Assembly: GCF_008180865.1 (NCBI RefSeq)
Contig: NZ_VTEX01000005.1
Span: 186,001 to 250,000, forward strand
DNA from: Rossellomorea aquimaris
GTDB lineage: Bacteria > Bacillota > Bacilli > Bacillales > Bacillaceae_B
DNA: 64,000 bases
Reading direction: 5' to 3'
Numbering within the stretch: the first letter of the stretch is position 1; every line of letters begins with the position of its first letter. Below are positions 43,557-53,367 of this stretch, piece after piece. The notes beneath the pieces were generated by a model. The model saw only the letters and a program-made list of their open reading frames with translations, did no database searches and had not been told where the DNA came from. The translations under genes were made by a program, and so were the position numbers.

Positions 43557-44396
43557 TTGGTCTATGAATTCGGATTATTTAATAACCTTATGAGATCATA
43601 TCCAACAGAAAAAGAGCATTTGTTTCATGCAATTGAATATATGATAAGCCATGGTACAGGAGGAGATATTTTAGATGAAATCTCACGAAAATCATTCAAA
43701 GACTCAAATGACGAGTATTTGAATCGTATAAAAAAAGAAGCTATCTCTCGTGAGGATGGATTATTTATTATCTATAGAGCATTGATAAAATGGTACGAGA
43801 CTTGGAAAGATTCCTTTAGTAATTTTAGTAATAAAAACGCGCTTGTAAAATATAGAGAGCAGCCTACCCATACTTGGCTTCACTGTTTTTTAACTGGTCA
43901 ACAAGCCCTTTTTCAAAATCTAATTGGAGAAGAATATGTTGTAGTTGAAAAAAACAAATGGGAAGAAAGCAAAAAAGAAGCTAAAAATTCAATTCAATAT
44001 CTAACTCATGAAAAAAAAGAATTTGATTATAATCAGGAAAAAATAAACAGATTGCTTAAACTTTATAGAGTTGATGAAGAAATAAAATATAAAGAGTTAT
44101 TACTTGATAAAAGAATAGCTGTTTTTCTTGAAGATCAGTGGACAGACAATCAAATAAACGAAATAAAAATAAAATATCACCTAAAAACAATAAAACAGTT
44201 TTCTGCTATTGAACCTACACATGATGTAGGAAATTTCGATTTTTACTTATTTCTTACTTCAAAAGCATCTCACTCTGCAAAATATAAATTAGAAAGTAGG
44301 GTTCCAAAAGACAATCTTTTTCTCATCAGCTCTACAAATTATTTTCTCGTAATAGAACAGTTTATAGAACAATTGAAAGGGAGAATTGCCCAATGA
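43557..44396 (+). CDS. Unknown protein with DUF2325-like C-terminal domain
   Basis: 279 aa from TTG 43557, preceded by AAAGGAGG. The N-terminal two thirds are helical and charged (LFHAIEYMISHGTGGDI; PTHTWLHCFLTG). The last 100 residues look like the Rossmann-like DUF2325 domain: IAVFLEDQWTDNQINEIK, then FDFYLFLTSKASHSAKYKLE and SRVPKDNLFLISSTN, with the typical SH-A-YK pattern. It overlaps the next gene by 4 bases (ATGA). It is divergent from the RecQ-PRTase/DprA pair and shares its AT-rich composition. Function unknown; a sensing subunit is a guess. Confidence 0.65.
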   Translation: MVYEFGLFNNLMRSYPTEKEHLFHAIEYMISHGTGGDILDEISRKSFKDSNDEYLNRIKKEAISREDGLFIIYRALIKWYETWKDSFSNFSNKNALVKYREQPTHTWLHCFLTGQQALFQNLIGEEYVVVEKNKWEESKKEAKNSIQYLTHEKKEFDYNQEKINRLLKLYRVDEEIKYKELLLDKRIAVFLEDQWTDNQINEIKIKYHLKTIKQFSAIEPTHDVGNFDFYLFLTSKASHSAKYKLESRVPKDNLFLISSTNYFLVIEQFIEQLKGRIAQ

Positions 44397-46468
44397 ACAA
44401 AGAAAAGAAACAAACAGGCATATTGAAATCAATCCAAAAACGATTAGAAACTTTTCCAGACGTAAGTGAAGAGTACTTAGATAAAAATTTGTACTATAAA
44501 GAATTTAAATTTCAAGAAGATAACCTAGAAGAAATTGTTAACATGTTAGCAATAATACAATACACAATTAATTTAAACGAAGGAAAGTACCGTCAATTAT
44601 TAGATAAAAAACTTCTAGATGCACAAGAGTCATTAATTAGAGCATGTAGTAATATTTATAGCGAAAGAATTAAGCTTAATCCAAAAATCCAACACCTTGT
44701 TCAATCCACAATTGTTCCTTATTATCACGGAAGGTTTGAGGTCAGTTTCTCAAGAGAAATTAGTTTCTTGCCTTTAGAGTTACGAATTTATATATATTCC
44801 AACCTATTGTCTATTGAAGCAAGTACAATTAGGCAGCAGTACTTAATGGACAGAATTGCATTAACGCTGCATAAAGCAGGAGAATCTTTCTTAGGTGATG
44901 TTGCAATCTTTATTTCATCTTGGTTAAAGTCGATTCTAAGCGAACTCACTTTCCGTCAAAAGTTATCAATCTCTTCATGCCTTGCAAGTGAAATAAAAAG
45001 TATTCATGAGGCATCAAAATTACGCGAAAGAATTCTTACTGATGCTCAAATGACCCCAGAAATTGCTGGGCAAGAGTTTTGGTATGGATTCAAGGGCTTT
45101 AGTAAATTGACGAATATACATAATGTAGAAGCTGCAAAGATATGCCTTGATATTTTTGCTGTATATTTTGAAGGATCATTCTCTGTAGTTAAAGAGATCC
45201 ACCCATTACTAATTGAATATTATAAAACTCGTAATTCAACTAAAGTAGATAAACTAATTAAGCAAGAAGGCTTAGACGAGGTGACAATAGTTAGAAGATA
45301 TTCGAAAATAGATTTAAATTCAAATACAGTTGAAGAGATGGAACTAGAGTATTCTAAGCAGATTGAAGATTACCAGAAACTTTATGTTGAAAAGGTGAAT
45401 AAAAAATATAAGGAATTTAGTTATCTTTATATTAATCCTTCAAGTCCCAAAATATCCAAAAACACTTTAATGATTCCTGAAAAAATCTCTCAAGAAGAAG
45501 CTGTAATACACATCGAAAACCTGGAACATATTCTACGCTTTAAACGAATCACTTTGGCTAATTTTAGTGAATATATTTTAAACCTCAGCTCTTCTTTTAT
45601 GAATTCTAATAAATGGGATTTAGGAACATTAAATATTATCATTGGATCTTTAAGTGATATATATGGCATGGTGTGGTTCCGAAATATAAAAGATTCCATT
45701 CCACTTCTAAGAATATTAGTAAAGATTTTAGGTACTAATACTGAGGACGAAATACATACTATGGGTACTGGATGGCCTGTTTCAATTATTATAGAAGATA
45801 GTCGTAATAGTACTATTACGACTAAAAATTTTATTATCTATAAATCTATGAATCAATTTATTAATTCTTATGTCGGGCTAACATATGTTTCTCAAAGTCC
45901 TTTATTAATGAGTGAAGATAGCATTGAAGATATAATAAGAATCGAGCAAAACCAACAAATTAATTGGGGAATAATAGAAAAAAGTACCTATTTAACAAAG
46001 TCAATGAGACAAAAAAGACTAAAAGCATGGAAAAAGATAAGAGATGAAAGAAATCGCATAATTACAAAACTAACTTCAATTGATCAGGCCCAAGAAATAA
46101 TAAGCAATTCTAAATCTGAAAATATAACAGAGAAAAACATCGATACTCAAAATTCCTTTTGTCAAAATAAAAAAGTACAAGAAGATTTTTCAAACCTTCC
46201 TTATTTCGAAGGCTTCATATTCGAAGGTTTTATTGATAAGAAAAACAATCGATTCATTTGGAGGTATTTTATTAACCATAAAATTAATTTTATTAATATG
46301 AATAAGGCTAATATGAACAACCTTAAAGAATATGCTCAAGAGTGTCTCTTAACAGGGAGCCCTTTAATGGTGGAGGGGGATAAATCGAATGAATTATGGG
46401 CTGCTTCACACCCAATGCAAATAGAAACAGCATACGACGAGATTTCACAAATTATTAAGCAAATATAA
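44393..46468 (+). CDS. Large unknown protein, partner of the DUF2325-like gene
   Basis: 691 aa. I recognise no domain and no nucleotide-binding or nuclease motif. It appears mainly helical up to about residue 420 (many amphipathic stretches such as LTFRQKLSISSCLASEIKS). Then comes a mixed region with TMGTGWPVSIIIEDS, a charged linker (about 555-590), and a small C-terminal domain containing YFEGFIFEGFIDKKNNRFIW. The stop is followed by a half copy of the GGGGTCAGACCCC repeat and a terminator. Translationally coupled to the previous gene, so the two products probably act together. Confidence 0.65.
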   Translation: MNKEKKQTGILKSIQKRLETFPDVSEEYLDKNLYYKEFKFQEDNLEEIVNMLAIIQYTINLNEGKYRQLLDKKLLDAQESLIRACSNIYSERIKLNPKIQHLVQSTIVPYYHGRFEVSFSREISFLPLELRIYIYSNLLSIEASTIRQQYLMDRIALTLHKAGESFLGDVAIFISSWLKSILSELTFRQKLSISSCLASEIKSIHEASKLRERILTDAQMTPEIAGQEFWYGFKGFSKLTNIHNVEAAKICLDIFAVYFEGSFSVVKEIHPLLIEYYKTRNSTKVDKLIKQEGLDEVTIVRRYSKIDLNSNTVEEMELEYSKQIEDYQKLYVEKVNKKYKEFSYLYINPSSPKISKNTLMIPEKISQEEAVIHIENLEHILRFKRITLANFSEYILNLSSSFMNSNKWDLGTLNIIIGSLSDIYGMVWFRNIKDSIPLLRILVKILGTNTEDEIHTMGTGWPVSIIIEDSRNSTITTKNFIIYKSMNQFINSYVGLTYVSQSPLLMSEDSIEDIIRIEQNQQINWGIIEKSTYLTKSMRQKRLKAWKKIRDERNRIITKLTSIDQAQEIISNSKSENITEKNIDTQNSFCQNKKVQEDFSNLPYFEGFIFEGFIDKKNNRFIWRYFINHKINFINMNKANMNNLKEYAQECLLTGSPLMVEGDKSNELWAASHPMQIETAYDEISQIIKQI

Positions 46469-46543
46469 TCTATAGTAAATGAATACAAAAAGCAAAAACG
46501 GGGTCAGACCCCCAGCTCATTAGGTGTCCAAAAACCACTAAAA

Positions 46544-46572
46544 GAGACAAGGCGCCCGCCTTGTCCCTTTTT
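46544..46572 (+). terminator. Terminator of the DUF2325-like operon
   Basis: GACAAGGC-GCCC-GCCTTGTC followed by CCTTTTT. Confidence 0.8.
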
Positions 46573-46640
46573 AACACTATTCACAGTGAACCTAACACAC
46601 TCTCTCACCTTATATGTGCCAGTTCTCCCACTGTACTTAT

Positions 46641-47495
46641 CTAAGCACGCAATAATGCTCCATTCGGCTCTTTTAACTCCTGCTCTACTATTTGATTCAC
46701 CTTAGAGAAGTGGTCCAGAAATTGTTGTGCCAGCTCTTGTTCCTCCGTGTCACTTTTCAATGAAACGATGTCGCGCAAAATCTGAGCCATCCACGAATTA
46801 TCAAAATAACGGTACTTACCTGTATTCCAAGTCGTTTTTTGAGGGGATTTTTCATTGACATAGTAGTTCCAAAAAGGCATCTGCTTCGATTCCTCGTCTG
46901 TAAGTTGGAGTCTGTAATGGGAATGGGCAGGAATATTTCCATCTTCACAAAGTTTACCGATGAAATTATCCTTTACCATATAGACACCTAATATCCGTCT
47001 GTCTTTTTCAAGCATGCCGGGATCGACCGCTGTCAGCAGGACCGCACTGTTTTGGTGTAAGCGACTGGGCTTGTTTGGCTTACCCTTATTATTACCACTT
47101 TTTATTTCACCAGAGGAAACCGTCCAATCTGAAAAGGAGCTACTCTGTTCTTCTGTATCGCACCTGTAAACCATCTGCGATTCGGGATGAAGTTTATGAT
47201 TTTTCATAAGTTTTTCATGACCCACTCGAAGCTCTTGGTATTTTCTTTGCCGTTCCTTTTCCTCTTCCTTCTGCATTTCTTTCTCTTTGAGTTCCATTTC
47301 TTGCTCGTGTAAAATTTTTTCAAGTGAATTGGCAGCACTTTTATCATGTAGTTTCAAGTGTTGTCCAAATACATCCGGGTAAACAAATTTTTTATTTTCC
47401 GAGGCGAAATGTATTTCAACGACCGTATCATTATGTTTAACGATACTTCCCATACCAAACCGCTCATGTGTAACTTTCTTATTGATTAAATTCAA
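46641..47495 (-). CDS. Unknown protein with N-terminal SH3-like and coiled-coil segments
   Basis: 284 aa from TTG 47495 (AAGGAGG about 9 bases upstream). The N-terminus VTHERFGMGSIVKHNDTVVE resembles the small barrel at the C-terminus of UvrD/PcrA-type helicases and related proteins. Next is a charged coiled coil (about 60-100, EMQKEEEKERQRKYQEL). The C-terminal 150 residues hold a conserved-looking domain (EKDRRILGVYMVKDNFIGKL; FWNYYVNEKSPQKTTWNTGK; YRYFDN). Similar proteins occur in Firmicutes, but I cannot name a function. It may belong to the accessory island. Confidence 0.6.
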   Translation of the reverse strand: MNLINKKVTHERFGMGSIVKHNDTVVEIHFASENKKFVYPDVFGQHLKLHDKSAANSLEKILHEQEMELKEKEMQKEEEKERQRKYQELRVGHEKLMKNHKLHPESQMVYRCDTEEQSSSFSDWTVSSGEIKSGNNKGKPNKPSRLHQNSAVLLTAVDPGMLEKDRRILGVYMVKDNFIGKLCEDGNIPAHSHYRLQLTDEESKQMPFWNYYVNEKSPQKTTWNTGKYRYFDNSWMAQILRDIVSLKSDTEEQELAQQFLDHFSKVNQIVEQELKEPNGALLRA

Positions 47496-47890
47496 TATAT
47501 TAGTCCTCCTTGTATAATAACTCGGGTACTATTGCCTGAAAAGCTCACAAAAACTGTTTGAATTTCTCTTCGGAATAAATAAGGTATTTAACTAAACGTT
47601 CAATGTAAAAAATCACCAGATAATAATTATAGCATTTTTTTGATAAATATACAAATTCTTTGTTGACAACCTATTTTATTGCGAGGTAAAATGAAGTTTT
47701 GTTTAAACCTAAATGATTGGTACAATCCTAAGTTTATATCATTAAGCCGGTCAATCCCAGAATCATCAAATCCCTTTTTTACAGACATCCCTATCCAATA
47801 GTTATCTAAAAAACAAGGCGACCTCCAACTCATTTGGAGCAAACGCAAAGCAAGAAAAGCTGAATTCTTTTTGCCACTACTTTTATCAAC
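47496..47890. other. Gene-poor stretch upstream of the SH3-like gene
   Basis: About 395 bp. A 73-codon minus-strand frame at 47627-47848 lacks a ribosome site and family resemblance. I see no promoter or repeat of note beyond AT-rich tracts. Confidence 0.4.
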
Positions 47891-47895
47891 AAATG

Positions 47896-47932
47896 AAAAA
47901 ACCTCATTCGTACAAATGCACGAATAAGGTTT
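47896..47932 (-). terminator. Terminator after the rbsB fragment
   Basis: On the minus strand AAACCTTATTCGT and ACGAATGAGGTTT flank GCATTTGT, followed by TTT. Confidence 0.75.
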
Positions 47933-47943
47933 ACCACCACAAT

Positions 47944-48184
47944 TTATTCTGAAGAGTCTTCTATATTCTCCTCCGTCACCAACTTCAACGGCACCGGAAT
48001 TTTCTTATCCACTTTCTCCCCCTGCAACACATCAGCCCCAGCCTGAACAGCCAACTGACCAATCTTCTCAGGCTGCTGAGCGACAGTTGCAGACAGATTA
48101 CCATTACGAATGCTAGTCATCGCATCTTCATTTCCATCAAATCCAACGACTAACACGTCGCGACCAGAGCTCTGGATCGCCTGG
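47944..48184 (-). pseudogene. Truncated second copy of the rbsB 3' end
   Basis: The minus strand encodes the last ~80 residues of a ribose-binding protein (LVVGFDGNEDAMTSIRNGNL, through VPLKLVTEENIEDSSE). It is almost identical to the C-terminus of the intact RbsB at 54715-55653. DNA identity stops abruptly after GCTCTGGATCGCCTG (about 48184); the rest of the gene and its start are missing. Differences from the intact copy are mostly synonymous, so it is an old or foreign allele, not an assembly copy. Confidence 0.85.
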
Positions 48185-48189
48185 CAAAC

Positions 48190-48420
48190 CGGGGACGGTT
48201 CTTACTCTACTTTTTGGGTGAATTCCGGAGATGGTCGAAAGGAAAATGGTGGAATTCAGGCTCAATTGGCTCCATGATTGCTGTTATTATTTTCGGACTT
48301 ATATTTATACTAATGCACGAAGGTACATTCGATTGGACAACTCTGGTTAGTCGTATAGTTTTTGTCCCTAATTATCTACTTTGTTTTAAATCTCTCAGCT
48401 CTAAATCTCTCACTTCCTTC
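48190..48420 (+). other. Junction DNA with a membrane-protein-like fragment
   Basis: The frame 48214-48410 reads SIGSMIAVIIFGLIFILMHE followed by GTFDWTTLVSRIVFVPNYLL, like a helix of a small membrane protein. It continues into non-protein-like sequence and lacks a ribosome site. Probably a fragment at the recombination junction. Confidence 0.3.
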
Positions 48421-48429
48421 CCTACCCCA

Positions 48430-48729
48430 CTACCTCTCCCTAACAGGCACAAAAGAACCATAAACACCAATAAACGTCATTTCCTTCCCCATAAATCGGG
48501 TTGTATGAACAGAAATAAAAACATAATCATGATATTCTGAATTACGTTTAATCATTTTTTCCCCTAACGTCTTCAACGTTTTATTCTCTAAAGGTTGGTT
48601 CTCCCCAACTCTTTCACTGACAACACCTAACAGCCACTCTGCGTACATATCCTCTGTAGGCTTTGTCACATACATGCTGCTCAATAAAACCACCATCACG
48701 GCAACACTAACGATGATCCACTTCTTCAT
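48430..48729 (-). CDS. DUF4359 domain protein
   Basis: 99-aa protein with an N-terminal signal/anchor helix (WIIVSVAVMVVLLSSMYVT) and an extracytoplasmic domain (KPTEDMYAEWLLGVV, the DUF4359 hallmark, and GVYGSFVPV at the end). GGGGGAT precedes ATG 48729. A hairpin without a clear T run lies at 48747-48776. Function unknown. Confidence 0.75.
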   Translation of the reverse strand: MKKWIIVSVAVMVVLLSSMYVTKPTEDMYAEWLLGVVSERVGENQPLENKTLKTLGEKMIKRNSEYHDYVFISVHTTRFMGKEMTFIGVYGSFVPVRER

Positions 48730-48873
48730 CACGATCCCCCTTTAGGAACAGGCAGAATGCTCATCCTGCCTGTTAGTTAATACATATATGTTAGAAGAAC
48801 ACTGGAGATGTATTCAATCAAGCCAACATCCCCCTCTAAAATGAAACATTCTGGCACTTTATCTAACTCATGT

Positions 48874-51800
48874 TTAAGATAACCTTCTCCATTTCCCTAC
48901 TGCACTGTACAGAACGGGTATGAAGACAAGGGTGAGCAGTGTGCTGGTGGTCAGTCCGCCAATGACTGTGATAGCCAGTCCTTTTGATATCACACCTGAA
49001 GAGGATGTTGATAAAGCAAGTGGGACGAGTGCCAGGATCGTAGCAAGAGCCGTCATCAGAATGGGACGGAAGCGCGTTGTACAGGCTTCGACCACTGCAT
49101 GCTCTAAGGCCATTCCGCTCATGCGATTGGCTTCTACGCGGTCCAGCATGACTACCGCATTGGTGACGACGATCCCGATTAGCATAAGCATCCCGATCAT
49201 TCCACTCATGGATAGGGTTTCACCTGTGATCAGGAGGGCTCCCAGAGAGCCGATTGGGACAAATATCAATGATGAAAGGATCACAAAGGGGGTGATGACT
49301 CCTCCGTATGTGATGGTTAGCGTTAAGAACACCAGTCCTATGGCAATCATCATGGCCTGACCAAGGTCACGGAATCCTTCTGTCATCATGTCTTGTCCGC
49401 CACCGACTTCCCATTCGACTTCTTCTGAGATGGGGAGTGAGGCCACATCTTTTTCTACTTGTTCCGTGACGGATCCAACTTCCTCACTGACACTTTCTGC
49501 TGATAATGTGTAGGCAAGTTTGCCGTCTTTATGCTGAATACTTGCTGGAATGGACTGTTCCTGTATAGTTGCGAGTTCGATTAAAGGTTTTGGTCCCTGC
49601 GGTGTGAGGATCTCCGTATTTTCCAGTTCTTCTTTGTCACGGATGAGCTCGTTATATGTTACCACTACCTCAAGCTCTTTACTGTCAACCTCCATAATCC
49701 CCGCTGACAGTTCATTCATTTTTTCCTTTAGCTGCTGGTGGATACTATATTGATTGACACCTAGTTCAACGGCTTCATCTGTTAATTCCAATTTGTATTT
49801 CGTTTGAAGCTTTTGTGCAGAGCTGGACACATCCGTTAATTGGTCATTTTCACGTAAGGCACCTCCTACCTGATCGGCAGCATCGAGGAGAGCCTCTACA
49901 TTCTCACTGTAGAGGGTGATGTCAATCGTCTTTCCAGATGGAGGTCCTTCCTGCTGTACCTCCTGCATTCGAACGGTGCTGTCTTTGTATGATGCTGAGA
50001 CCAGTTCGGTTATTTCTTCTTCCAGGGCTTTTCGTTCTGTTGTCACGGTGTACCCATCTTTTAATTGAATAAAGAAGGTGGCTTTATAATCAGCCGATGC
50101 TTTTTGCTTTAATTGATTCGTGTTATTGACGGATCCTACAGAGCCTTGAACGTACTTTACGGATGCTTCGTTCAAGAGCATGTCTTCTATTTCTTTTGCA
50201 AGCGTATCGGTTTCTTCAAGTGTTGTGGACACTGGAAGTTCAATGTCTGCCTCTACTGCACTTGCCGGACCACTTGGCAGAAAGGACTTGCCGATGAATG
50301 GTACCAGGAAGAGAGCTCCGGCCAATAATACTGCTGCACTTACCATGACGATCTTTTTATGGTTCAGTGACCCTTTTAATAACCGGTGGTATGCCTTTTG
50401 AATCCATCCCTGCTTCTCTTCATGGCGTCCTTCTTTTAAAAGGGCCAAAGCCAAAACAGGGATGAGGATGAATGCCACAAGCAGGGAAAGAACAATCGAT
50501 GTCACCACGGCAATCGAGAACGGTTTAAAGAACTCTCCTACAATTCCCCCTACAAAAGCCAAGGGCAGAAACACTACAACGGTAGCCACCGTAGAAGACG
50601 TGACCGCTCCGATGACTTCTTTGGTAGCGTTCAGAATGAGCTCCCGTTTTGACAGCTCTTTTTTCTTATGCATCCATTGGAACATGTTCTCGATGACGAC
50701 AATACTATCGTCGACAATCCGGCCGATCGCCACTGCCATCCCTCCAAGCGTCATGATGTTTAAGGAGTATCCCAAATAGTCAAGAACGGCAATGGTCCCT
50801 AGAATCGAAATCGGCAACGATAATATGGCAATGAACGTGGCCCGAAAATTTCTTAAAAACAACAGGATGATCATGATTGTAAATAAGGCACCGAATCCGC
50901 CTTCCTTTAATAGGGAGTTGACGGATTTCTCTACCTCTTTCCCTTGATCAGTGATGGTGTATACTTCAAAGTCAAACGAATCATTGAAGTCTTCCACCTC
51001 TTCTTTTACAAGCTCAACCACCTCAGCCGTATTCGCATCCTGTGTTTTCGTTACATTTAACAAAAGTGCCGGTTTTCCATTATACCGGGTGATGCTGTTC
51101 TGTTCGTCAACTTCTTTGATTTCAGCCACATCACTTAAGGAAATGAACGTTGATTTCTGAGGCTGGGGCTGGTTCCCTTGTTGAGGGACAGGGATTTGGA
51201 TCTTCTTCATCTCTTCAACGCTGGAAATGTCCCCTTCTATACTAACCGGGATCTTTCCTTCTTCATCTAGACTTCCAAGCGGCAGCACGTGGTTTTTCTC
51301 GTTCAAAACATTGATGATGCTTGTCACGGATACCCCGTTCTCCGCTGCTTTTTCTTCGTCTACTTCTACGACCAGCTTGGTTGTGGATGTTCCTGAGACT
51401 GTTACGTCACTCACACCTGCAATGGTTTGAAGCTGTGGTGCAAGACTATCCGTTACATCATTTTGTAACGCTGATAATTCATCATCTGCAAAGGCAATTT
51501 GATAAATAGGCTTTGCACTGGCTGATAACCGTTTATACGTAAGAGTGGCATCTTCAGGCAGCGTAAGCTTACTGATGGCCGATTGAATGTCACGTTCCCG
51601 TTCATCCATGTCTTCATCAAAGTCATAGCTTACTTGAATCATGGCACTGTTTGCCCCTGTTGTACTCGTTAATTCTTCATATGGGGCCAGTTTTTCAACC
51701 GCTTCCTCGATTGGCAGTGTGATATCCTGCTCCACTTTTTCGGAGGAATGGTTCGGATATCCCACCTGTATCATAAGGGTTGGAACCTCCACATCAGGGT

Positions 51801-51912
51801 AAGTTTCCAACTTAATCGTATTTGTTGATAGTAAACCTGCTGCCACCACCAGGATCGTTAAAACAAGGATGGCAACACTGTTTTTTAAGCTGAAATCAAT
51901 CCATTTTTTCAT
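48874..51912 (-). CDS. swrC: RND-family efflux transporter, SwrC/AcrB-like
   Basis: About 1012 aa, the full length of an inner-membrane RND pump, with the single N-terminal helix (NSVAILVLTILVVAAGLLST), two large porter domains and the conserved helix-4 block AVAIGRIVDDSIVVIENMF holding the proton-relay acidic pair. The second half repeats the fold (SGMIGMLMLIGIVVTNAVVM). In Bacillus the SwrC group exports surfactin-like lipopeptides and other amphiphiles. ATG 51912 is preferred (AAAGGGG 11 bases upstream). It lies just beyond the terminator of the two-component genes and may be their target. Confidence 0.88.
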   Translation of the reverse strand: MKKWIDFSLKNSVAILVLTILVVAAGLLSTNTIKLETYPDVEVPTLMIQVGYPNHSSEKVEQDITLPIEEAVEKLAPYEELTSTTGANSAMIQVSYDFDEDMDERERDIQSAISKLTLPEDATLTYKRLSASAKPIYQIAFADDELSALQNDVTDSLAPQLQTIAGVSDVTVSGTSTTKLVVEVDEEKAAENGVSVTSIINVLNEKNHVLPLGSLDEEGKIPVSIEGDISSVEEMKKIQIPVPQQGNQPQPQKSTFISLSDVAEIKEVDEQNSITRYNGKPALLLNVTKTQDANTAEVVELVKEEVEDFNDSFDFEVYTITDQGKEVEKSVNSLLKEGGFGALFTIMIILLFLRNFRATFIAILSLPISILGTIAVLDYLGYSLNIMTLGGMAVAIGRIVDDSIVVIENMFQWMHKKKELSKRELILNATKEVIGAVTSSTVATVVVFLPLAFVGGIVGEFFKPFSIAVVTSIVLSLLVAFILIPVLALALLKEGRHEEKQGWIQKAYHRLLKGSLNHKKIVMVSAAVLLAGALFLVPFIGKSFLPSGPASAVEADIELPVSTTLEETDTLAKEIEDMLLNEASVKYVQGSVGSVNNTNQLKQKASADYKATFFIQLKDGYTVTTERKALEEEITELVSASYKDSTVRMQEVQQEGPPSGKTIDITLYSENVEALLDAADQVGGALRENDQLTDVSSSAQKLQTKYKLELTDEAVELGVNQYSIHQQLKEKMNELSAGIMEVDSKELEVVVTYNELIRDKEELENTEILTPQGPKPLIELATIQEQSIPASIQHKDGKLAYTLSAESVSEEVGSVTEQVEKDVASLPISEEVEWEVGGGQDMMTEGFRDLGQAMMIAIGLVFLTLTITYGGVITPFVILSSLIFVPIGSLGALLITGETLSMSGMIGMLMLIGIVVTNAVVMLDRVEANRMSGMALEHAVVEACTTRFRPILMTALATILALVPLALSTSSSGVISKGLAITVIGGLTTSTLLTLVFIPVLYSAVGKWRRLS

Positions 51913-51985
51913 ATTCCGCATGTCCCCTTTCGATTATGATTTCACTATAAAAGAGAAATGTGCCCTGAATATGACCAAGAAACAT

Positions 51986-52017
51986 AAAAAAAGGCAGACT
52001 CTATAGAAGAGTTTGCC
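51986..52017 (-). terminator. Terminator of the two-component operon
   Basis: On the minus strand GGCAAACTCT-TCTAT-AGAGTCTGCC is followed by TTTTTTT. Confidence 0.8.
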
Positions 52018-52018
52018 G

Positions 52019-53367
52019 CTATTTCGGGAGGACGATATAAATAGAAGTTCCTGCTCCAACTTCACTTTTAATGGAGATTTGACCTTCATGAAGGTCAATG
52101 ATTTTCTTGACAATGGCCAGCCCTAATCCACTGCCCTGGCCTGAACGGACCCTTGCTTTGTCCACCTTGTAAAACCGGTCAAAAATATGCGGAAGATCCT
52201 TTTCAGGAATCCCCATCCCCGTGTCGGAAAAATCAACGTGGATGTTGTTTTCTATCTCCCTTACCGCTACTTTAATTTCGCCACAGGGATTGGAGTATTT
52301 GATACTGTTGGTGAGTAAGTTATGCCATACCTGCTCTAATTGCAATCGGTCTGCTGTGATCTCTGCTTTTTCAACCTTTTCTAAATCCAACTCAAGTTTT
52401 TTTCAAGCCATTGGGGCTGATGGCTTAAGAAAACGTGCCTGATTTGTTGATCGAGGCGAAAGGTTTCTTTCTCCAGTAATGAATCCTTATTTTCCAACAC
52501 GGACAGTTTTAATAAGTTCTCACTCAGCTTTGCAAGTCGTTCACTTTCTTTTTGAATAATGGTTAAGTAATGATCCCGCTGTTCTTTTGAAAACTCATTT
52601 TCCTTCAACGCAACAGCAAATCCCCTGATCGATGTCAAAGGTGATTGTAAATCATGGGAAACATTGGATATAAATTCTTTTCTCATCGTTTCCAGTTTCA
52701 TCAGTTCCGTAGTCATTTTGTTAAAGCTTCTGACCAATTCGCCGATTTCATCTTTTTGCTGAATGGAGTTGATTTGCTTGAAGTCACCTTTTGCGATTTT
52801 GGTTGTCAACGCGGTCAGCTTTTTGATTGGATTGACTAATAGGTAAGCTGCCAGTAAATAAAGTAAGCTGCCAATCATCAACACATACATTAATACGGTA
52901 ATCAGAGCCTCTTTAATAACATCAATGCGATCCATGATTCTTGGCTTGAGAAAAAGCGCATATCTCGTTTCCTCCACTTGAAATGGCAAACCGATTGTCA
53001 CTTTCTTTAACAATCTTTTTTCCGTGGATTTCACTCGATACACGCCTCCATTCAGCACTTTCCGGACGTCTGAAGGGGCTGCCAATGGTTCATCCGTATG
53101 TTTTCCATAAACCTTCACTTCTCCATCATCTGAATAGAGGGCTATCGTCATGGCTGGTATACCCGCTAAATAGCCTTCAAGGTTCTCTTGTCCCATCGTT
53201 TTCTGTAACTGAATGATCCCCTTGCCAGCCTGGATCATTTCTTCCTCCAACTCATTTAACACACGTTCTTGATAATAGCTGAAAGTAATAAAGAAAGCGG
53301 CTGTCAAACTTATTCCTACAACCAAAATAAATGTGACTACAACGCGAACATATAACGTGTTAAACAT
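52019..53367 (-). pseudogene. Sensor histidine kinase with a frameshift in an A7 run
   Basis: The N-terminal part (53367 to about 52397) has two membrane helices (VVVTFILVVGISLTAAFFIT; ALITVLMYVLMIGSLLYLL), a HAMP segment and the phosphoacceptor helix NVSHDLQSPLTSIRGF. It runs off frame at AAAAAAA (plus-strand T run 52397-52403) and stops at 52381. The catalytic part continues in the other frame (52390-52019) with HNLLTNSIKYS, DTGMGIPEKDLP and GQGSGLGLAIV. One extra A would restore a continuous kinase of about 450 aa. As read, the kinase lacks its ATP-binding domain. It overlaps the regulator gene by 8 bases. Confidence 0.85.

Noticed and set aside
47627..47848. 73-codon minus-strand frame
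   Set aside because: No ribosome site, no domain, AT-rich chance translation likely.
48747..48776. Hairpin AACAGGCAG/CTGCCTGTT as a terminator of the RND gene
   Set aside because: It lacks a clear T run and is about 100 bp beyond the gene end; function uncertain.
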